Below, piece after piece: positions 59,067 to 64,000 of a stretch of 64,000 bases of DNA. A program made the position numbers and the translations under genes. The notes below the pieces were generated by a model. It was given only the letters and a program-made list of their open reading frames with translations. It was not told the DNA's origin and searched no databases. This DNA comes from Prauserella_A sp040645195. GTDB lineage: Bacteria; Actinomycetota; Actinomycetes; Mycobacteriales; Pseudonocardiaceae. The stretch covers positions 124,001 through 188,000 of the forward strand of contig NZ_JBEYXW010000006.1 of assembly GCF_040645195.1 (NCBI RefSeq). Reading direction: 5' to 3'. How positions within the stretch are numbered: position 1 is the first letter of the stretch; every line of letters begins with the position of its first letter.

Positions 59067-60722
59067 CTAGCGAGGTCCGGCGGGAGTCTCGGCGAAACCC
59101 CGGCGCAGCAGCAGGGGAGCCGTGCGCCACACGACGACGAGCGCACCGATGACGACGACGGCGCCCGCCAGGTAGGCCTGGTGCTGGATGTAGGTGCGGC
59201 CGTCGAACGGGCTGCCGGTCGGGGGAACGAGCACGGCCAGCACCGCACTGACGATGGTGGCCATGGCCCGGAAGCGGGACGTCCCCGCCGACGCGGCCAG
59301 CGGGATGACGGCCCACAGCAGCCACCACGGCTGCATGGCGACGTGGAGCATCATGAACGCGCCGAGCGAGACGCCGAGCCCGATGATCGGCCGGTACCGC
59401 CAGCGCAGGCTGTCGAAGAGGAACTTGACCGTGATCACCCCGGCCACCGCATAGCCGAGCACGGCGAGGATCGCGATGATCGAGGCGGTGTGGTTGCCGA
59501 GGCCCAGCGAGATGCCGAGCACACCGCCCAGTTGACCCAGCTCGGCGACCGGGGCGATCCAGTTCCACAGCTGGGCGGGTGCGTCCAGCGCGCCGGCCCA
59601 GCCGAAGTCCAGTCCGGTGCCGAACGTGATGCCGGCCATCACCGCGGCGCAGATGACGAGCATCAGCGCGCCTGCCCACAGCAGGTCGGTGATCCTGCCG
59701 TACCAGCGTCTGGCGATCATCACGCCGAAGAACCCGAGCGCGACGATCGCGTGCACCTTGATGGTGGCCGCCAGCGTGATGACGCTCGCGCCGAGCACGA
59801 TGCAGGCGAGCTCGCCCTTGACCAGCGGTGGTGGGGCGTCGCCCGCGACCCGGTAGGGCAGTCTGCGCAGCCCCAGCTCGAGGCCGGCGAGCATGAGCCC
59901 GATGCCGAGTGCGTCGTTGTGCACACCCGCCACCAGGTGGAACAGCACGAGCGGATTGGCCGCCCCGAGCCACAGTGCCGTGCTGGGGTGCACGCCGAAG
60001 CGCTCGGCCAGCCGCGGCAGCGCCCACACGATGAGCCCGAGACCGACGAGTGTCAGTAGCCGGAACAGCAGCACCCCGCCCGCGACATCCGTGCCCGTAA
60101 GGCTCGTGATCCAGCTGCCGATCCTGAGGAAGAGCGGGCCGTAGGGGGCCGGCGTCTCGCGCCAGATGTTGGCCACGCCCGCGGTGAGCGGATCGGCGAC
60201 GCCGAGCGCCTGCGCGGGGCCCATGGTGTAGGGGTCCATGCCGCGCGCGACGATCTCGCTCTGTGCCAGGTAGCTGTAGACGTCGCGGGAGAAGAGAGGC
60301 GGGATCAGCAGCAGCGGCATGATCCACAGGGCGAGTGTGCGGTGCAGCTGGCCCCTGCTGGCGAGCCTGGTCCGGCCGGGCCGGGTGAAGCGGCCCAGCA
60401 GCAGCCAGGCGATGACCATCATCAGCATGCCGGCGAAGGCGATGGCCAGCGAGACCGTGGGGATACGCGCGAACAGCCGCAGCACCGGGATCTCGAGTAC
60501 CGGGTTCAGGATCGGTGCGGCACCGGCACCGAGCGAGCCGAAGGCCAGGAACAGCGCGCCGATCGTGCCGAAACGCCGGACGACGTCGAGCGCCCGCCGC
60601 TCCTCGGGGTTGAGTGGTTCGGGCTCCCCGGGATGCGCCGGCGAGCGTGCCGGCAATGCGGAACTGGTGACGTCGAGTGCGCCTTCGGTGTCCTGCTGTG
60701 TCCCGCCCTTGCCCAAAGCCAC
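59067..60722 (-). CDS. mptB: alpha-1,6-mannosyltransferase MptB-like, GT-C family
   Basis: The 551-residue polyprenol-phosphate-mannose-dependent mannosyltransferase has about 13 membrane helices and the GT-C loop with PPLFSRDVYSYLAQSE near residue 140, then ANPLVLFHLVAGVHNDALG. MptB starts the mannan backbone of lipomannan in mycobacteria and corynebacteria; the acceptor in this organism is inferred. GTG 60722 is six bases after a minus-strand TACCCT box. It is divergent from sufR across 95 bp. Confidence 0.87.
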   Translation of the reverse strand: MALGKGGTQQDTEGALDVTSSALPARSPAHPGEPEPLNPEERRALDVVRRFGTIGALFLAFGSLGAGAAPILNPVLEIPVLRLFARIPTVSLAIAFAGMLMMVIAWLLLGRFTRPGRTRLASRGQLHRTLALWIMPLLLIPPLFSRDVYSYLAQSEIVARGMDPYTMGPAQALGVADPLTAGVANIWRETPAPYGPLFLRIGSWITSLTGTDVAGGVLLFRLLTLVGLGLIVWALPRLAERFGVHPSTALWLGAANPLVLFHLVAGVHNDALGIGLMLAGLELGLRRLPYRVAGDAPPPLVKGELACIVLGASVITLAATIKVHAIVALGFFGVMIARRWYGRITDLLWAGALMLVICAAVMAGITFGTGLDFGWAGALDAPAQLWNWIAPVAELGQLGGVLGISLGLGNHTASIIAILAVLGYAVAGVITVKFLFDSLRWRYRPIIGLGVSLGAFMMLHVAMQPWWLLWAVIPLAASAGTSRFRAMATIVSAVLAVLVPPTGSPFDGRTYIQHQAYLAGAVVVIGALVVVWRTAPLLLRRGFAETPAGPR

Positions 60723-60728
60723 GAGCGA

Positions 60729-60734
60729 AGGGTA
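60729..60734 (-). promoter_or_regulatory. -10 box for leaderless mptB
   Basis: Minus-strand TACCCT is six bases before the mptB GTG. It lies in the 95-bp region shared with the divergent sufR operator. Confidence 0.5.
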
Positions 60735-60806
60735 TCGACTGGGTGCGGGACGTGAGTCCGGTCACTCGGTTTTCGTGCCTCTTTGCCGCGAGCGAGGAAA
60801 TACGAC

Positions 60807-60821
60807 ACACTTATGTTGTGA
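60807..60821 (+). promoter_or_regulatory. SufR operator overlapping the sufR start codon
   Basis: ACACTTATGTTGTGA is an inverted repeat ACACT-N5-TGTGA, the pattern reported for the SufR site of M. tuberculosis as I recall it. The right half covers the GTG start at 60818. Repressor bound here would block initiation of a leaderless or near-leaderless suf transcript, giving autoregulation. Confidence 0.65.
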
Positions 60822-61582
60822 AAAAGCAGGACACCTTCGGCGAACGTGGCGGAGCCGTATCCGCCACCGTGGGTGTCCCTGCTCAGGTGACGGCCGAGGG
60901 CCGGACCCGCCATGAGGTCGCCCGGCTGCTGCTGGAGCAGGGGCCGCTGACCGCGGTGGCGGTCGCCGAGCAGCTCGGCATCAGCCCGACGGCGGTACGC
61001 CGCCATCTGGACGTGCTGCTCGCCGACAACGAGGCCGAAATCCGCAACGCGCCGCGACGCGGGCCGCGCGGCCGTGGCAGGCCCGCCAAGCTTTTCCTGC
61101 TCACCGAGCAGGGCAGGGCCAGGTTCGGGCAGGCCTATGACGACCTGGCGGTGGCCGCCATCCGGTTCCTCGCCGAGCACGCGGGTGAGGACGCGGTACG
61201 CGCCTTCGCCGAGCGCCGGGTCGCCGCACTGGTCGAGCCGTACCGGGACGCCGTCACTCGCGCGGGCGGTCCCGCCGCGCGGGCTGAGGCCTTGGCCGCG
61301 GCCCTGACCAGGGAGGGTTACGCTGCGTCGGCCCGGAAGGTCGGCGCGGCGGATGCCGGCACCGGGGCGCAGCTGTGCCAGCACCACTGCCCGGTCGCGC
61401 ACGTCGCAGCTGAGTTCCCGCAGCTGTGCGAAGCCGAGACCGAGGCGTTCGCCGCGCTGCTGGGGACCCACGTGCAGCGACTGGCGACCATCGCACGCGG
61501 TGACACCGTGTGCACCACGCACGTACCCGGCCAGACATCGGGTATCGACGCACCAACTCCGAACGGAGGGACAACCGCATGA
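60818..61582 (+). CDS. sufR: SufR-like Fe-S-sensing transcriptional repressor
   Basis: The 254-residue regulator has an N-terminal winged helix (AVAEQLGISPTAVRRHLDVL) and a wing with RRGPRGRGRPAKLF, and a C-terminal Cys cluster, Cys187-x3-Cys191-x12-Cys204, in LCQHHCPVAHVAAEFPQLC, likely to bind an Fe-S cluster. It controls suf genes by sensing cluster status. GTG 60818 lies within the putative operator; its stop overlaps the sufB ATG as ATGA. Confidence 0.9.
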   Translation: MKKQDTFGERGGAVSATVGVPAQVTAEGRTRHEVARLLLEQGPLTAVAVAEQLGISPTAVRRHLDVLLADNEAEIRNAPRRGPRGRGRPAKLFLLTEQGRARFGQAYDDLAVAAIRFLAEHAGEDAVRAFAERRVAALVEPYRDAVTRAGGPAARAEALAAALTREGYAASARKVGAADAGTGAQLCQHHCPVAHVAAEFPQLCEAETEAFAALLGTHVQRLATIARGDTVCTTHVPGQTSGIDAPTPNGGTTA

Positions 61583-63024
61583 CTGCCGCTGCTGAGCAGC
61601 GCAATCCCACCACGCCGCTGACCCAGGAAGAGACCATCGACTCCCTGGGCAAGTACGCATTCGGCTGGGCGGATCCGGACACGGCGGGCGAGAGCGCCCG
61701 GCGCGGACTCAACGAGGACGTCGTCACCGACATCTCCGGGAAGAAGTCCGAACCGGAGTGGATGCGCGAGACACGACTGAAGGCGCTCAGGCTCTTCGAG
61801 CGCAAGCCCATGCCCAACTGGGGTGCGGACCTGTCGGGGATCGACTTCGACAACATCAAGTACTTCGTCCGCTCCACGGAAAAGCAGGCCACCAGCTGGG
61901 ACGAGCTGCCAGCCGACATCAAGAACACCTACGACAAGCTCGGTATCCCGGAGGCGGAGAAGCAGCGCCTCATCGCCGGCGTCGCGGCGCAGTACGAGTC
62001 CGAGGTCGTGTACCACCAGATCCGCGAGGACCTGGAGAAGCAGGGCGTCATCTTCCTGGACACCGACACCGGGCTGCGCGAGCACCCCGAGCTGTTCAAG
62101 GAGTACTTCGGCTCGGTGATCCCGGCTGGTGACAACAAGTTCTCCGCGCTGAACACCGCTGTGTGGTCGGGTGGTTCCTTCATCTACGTGCCGCCGGGCG
62201 TGCACGTGGACATCCCGCTGCAGGCCTACTTCCGGATCAACACCGAGAACATGGGCCAGTTCGAGCGGACGCTGATCATCGTCGACGAGGGCGCCTACGT
62301 GCACTACGTCGAGGGCTGCACCGCGCCGATCTACAAGTCCGACTCGCTGCACTCGGCCGTCGTGGAGATCATCGTGAAGAAGGGCGGCCGCTGCCGCTAC
62401 ACGACGATCCAGAACTGGTCGAACAACGTCTACAACCTGGTCACCAAGCGCGCCAAGGCCGAAGAGGGCGCGACGATGGAGTGGATCGACGGCAACATCG
62501 GCTCCAAGGTCACCATGAAGTACCCGTCGGTGTTCCTGATGGGCGAGCACGCCAAGGGCGAGGTGCTCTCGGTCGCCTTCGCCGGTGAGGGCCAGCACCA
62601 GGACGCCGGTGCCAAGATGGAGCACCTCGCGCCGCACACCTCCTCGACGATCGTGTCGAAGTCGGTGGCGCGCGGTGGTGGCCGCACCTCCTACCGCGGT
62701 CTGGTGAAGGTCGCCAAGCGGGCACACCACTCGCGCTCGACGGTGAAGTGCGACGCGCTGCTGGTGGACACCATCTCGCGCTCGGACACCTACCCCTATG
62801 TCGACATTCGCAACGACGACGTGTCGATGGGGCACGAGGCCACGGTGTCGAAGGTCAGCGAGGACCAGCTGTTCTACCTGATGTCGCGTGGTCTCACCGA
62901 GGACGAGGCCATGGCCATGGTGGTGCGCGGGTTCGTCGAGCCCATCGCGCGCGAGCTGCCGATGGAGTACGCGCTGGAGCTGAACCGCCTGATCGAGCTG
63001 CAGATGGAAGGAGCCGTCGGCTGA
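61579..63024 (+). CDS. sufB: Fe-S cluster assembly protein SufB
   Basis: SufB is the scaffold part of the SufBCD complex. The 481-residue product has SEPEWMRETRLKALRLFERKP, VYHQIREDLEKQGVIF, WSGGSFIYVPPGVHVDIPLQ, the YVHYVEGCTAPIY segment and the C-terminal GLTEDEAMAMVVRGFVEPI. No intein is present, unlike M. tuberculosis SufB. ATG 61579 has CGGAGGG eight bases upstream and overlaps the sufR stop by four bases. Confidence 0.96.
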   Translation: MTAAAEQRNPTTPLTQEETIDSLGKYAFGWADPDTAGESARRGLNEDVVTDISGKKSEPEWMRETRLKALRLFERKPMPNWGADLSGIDFDNIKYFVRSTEKQATSWDELPADIKNTYDKLGIPEAEKQRLIAGVAAQYESEVVYHQIREDLEKQGVIFLDTDTGLREHPELFKEYFGSVIPAGDNKFSALNTAVWSGGSFIYVPPGVHVDIPLQAYFRINTENMGQFERTLIIVDEGAYVHYVEGCTAPIYKSDSLHSAVVEIIVKKGGRCRYTTIQNWSNNVYNLVTKRAKAEEGATMEWIDGNIGSKVTMKYPSVFLMGEHAKGEVLSVAFAGEGQHQDAGAKMEHLAPHTSSTIVSKSVARGGGRTSYRGLVKVAKRAHHSRSTVKCDALLVDTISRSDTYPYVDIRNDDVSMGHEATVSKVSEDQLFYLMSRGLTEDEAMAMVVRGFVEPIARELPMEYALELNRLIELQMEGAVG

Positions 63025-63025
63025 T

Positions 63026-64000
63026 ATGACGGTGGCTGAGAACACCGCTGCCGCGGCCGAAGCCCGCGTGCCTGCGGCCTCGCGCGGCGAGCGCTTCACG
63101 GGTTACGACGCCGAGGCCTTCGAGGTCCCGGGGGGCCGCGAGGAGAACTGGCGCTTCACCCCGATGAAGCGGCTGCGCGGCCTGCATGACGGTTCCGCGG
63201 TCGTGACCGGTGAGGTCAAGGTCGACGCTGACGCCGCACCCGAGGTGAGTGTCGAGACCGTGGGCCGCGAGGACGAGCGCCTCGGCCAGGCCGGGGTCCC
63301 GAGCGACCGGGTCGCCGCACAGGCGTACTCCTCCTTCGAGACCGCCACGCTGGTGACCGTGCCCGCCGAGACGAAGGCGTCCAAGCCCACCGTGGTCCGG
63401 CTGACCGGGCCGGGTGAGGGCAAGGCGGCCTACGGGCACGTCCAGGTGCGGGCCGAGGCGTTCGCCGAGGCCGCGATCGTGCTGGACCATGTCGGCTCCG
63501 GCACCTACGCCGACAACGTCGAGTTCCTGCTCGGCGACGGCGCGCGGCTCACCGTGGTGAGCGTGCAGGACTGGGCCGACGACGCGGTGCACGTGTCCGA
63601 ACAGCACCTGCGGCTCGGGCGCGACGCCACGCTCAAGCACATCGTCGTCACGCTCGGCGGCGACGTGGTGCGGGTGAGCCCCACGGCCACCTTCGCAGGC
63701 CCCGGCGGTGACGTCGAGATGCTGGGCCTGTACTTCGCCGACGCCGGTCAGCACCAGGAGCACCGTCTCTTCGTCGACCACGCGGTGCCGCACTGCAAGT
63801 CCAACGTGCGCTACAAGGGCGCGCTGCAGGGTGAGGGCGCCCATACGGTGTGGATCGGTGACGTGCTGATCCGAGCGGCCGCGGAGGGCACGGAGACCTT
63901 CGAGCTCAACCGCAACCTGGTGCTCACCGAGGGGGCGCGGGCCGACTCGGTGCCGAACCTGGAGATCGAGACCGGCGAGATCACCGGCGCCGGGCACGCG
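63026..64000 (+). CDS. sufD: Fe-S cluster assembly protein SufD, 3' end outside window
   Basis: ATG 63026 is one base after the sufB stop and the frame stays open to the end of the window (325 codons). The SufD signature GGREENWRFTPMKRLRGL is near residue 40, followed by the beta-helix core with YADNVEFLLGDGARLTVV and FVDHAVPHCKSNVRYKG. SufD partners SufB and SufC. GAAGGAG at 63007-63013 precedes the ATG at about 12 bases. Confidence 0.93.
   Translation, partial: MTVAENTAAAAEARVPAASRGERFTGYDAEAFEVPGGREENWRFTPMKRLRGLHDGSAVVTGEVKVDADAAPEVSVETVGREDERLGQAGVPSDRVAAQAYSSFETATLVTVPAETKASKPTVVRLTGPGEGKAAYGHVQVRAEAFAEAAIVLDHVGSGTYADNVEFLLGDGARLTVVSVQDWADDAVHVSEQHLRLGRDATLKHIVVTLGGDVVRVSPTATFAGPGGDVEMLGLYFADAGQHQEHRLFVDHAVPHCKSNVRYKGALQGEGAHTVWIGDVLIRAAAEGTETFELNRNLVLTEGARADSVPNLEIETGEITGAGHA

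Overview
The window is high-GC actinobacterial chromosome. Gene order closely follows the Mycobacterium tuberculosis stretch that runs from gmk-rpoZ-coaBC-metK through priA-fmt-rsmB-rpe-rib, uvrC-rapZ-yvcK-whiA, gap-pgk-tpiA-secG, pgl-opcA-zwf-pgi-tal-tkt, ctaB, qor, ctaA, an ABC exporter and mptB to sufR-sufB-sufD (comparison from memory). OpcA, RbpA, WhiA, GpgS, MptB, a SufR-type regulator and many GTG starts all indicate Actinobacteria. The intergenic repeat style suggests Pseudonocardiaceae, perhaps an Amycolatopsis-like genus; the family is an inference.

Layout. 1-6400: nucleotide, coenzyme A and SAM metabolism plus PriA. 6401-14187: fmt, rsmB, a flavoprotein-fold gene and a tightly overlapping rpe-ribD-ribE-ribBA-ribH operon. 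14188-15986: divergent xth and a HAD hydrolase. 16045-20861: uvrC-rapZ-yvcK-whiA with overlapping start and stop codons. 20862-34750: an accessory block that separates whiA from gap. It holds gpgS, a PPOX protein, a three-gene SMC/kleisin/kite-like cassette, an SRPBCC-ArsR-DUF899 module with a large palindromic operator, an AT-richer HNH/DUF222 gene, a 21-bp minisatellite, a LysE exporter and an AlkZ-fold protein. 34803-38538: gap-pgk-tpiA-secG-rbpA. 38669-48198 (minus strand): an orphan histidine kinase and the pentose phosphate operon tkt-tal-pgi-zwf-opcA-pgl. 48513-57139: ctaB, a HelD-like RNA polymerase motor, an FKBP lipoprotein, quinone reductase, membrane and hypothetical proteins, an acyl desaturase and ctaA. 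57320-60722 (minus): an ABC exporter and MptB. 60818-64000: sufR-sufB-sufD, the last cut by the window end.

How the genes work together. Central carbon metabolism (lower glycolysis and a complete oxidative and non-oxidative pentose phosphate set), riboflavin synthesis fed by ribulose-5-phosphate, heme O/A synthesis (ctaB, ctaA) and Fe-S assembly dominate. Many transcription units appear leaderless, with a TANNNT -10 box 6-9 nt before the start codon.

Most notable for follow-up: the SMC-like cassette, which resembles JetABC/MksFEB but has no JetD/MksG nuclease gene beside it; a two-copy terminal-inverted-repeat element; a leaderless 11-codon ORF coupled to fmt; and the 21-bp minisatellite.
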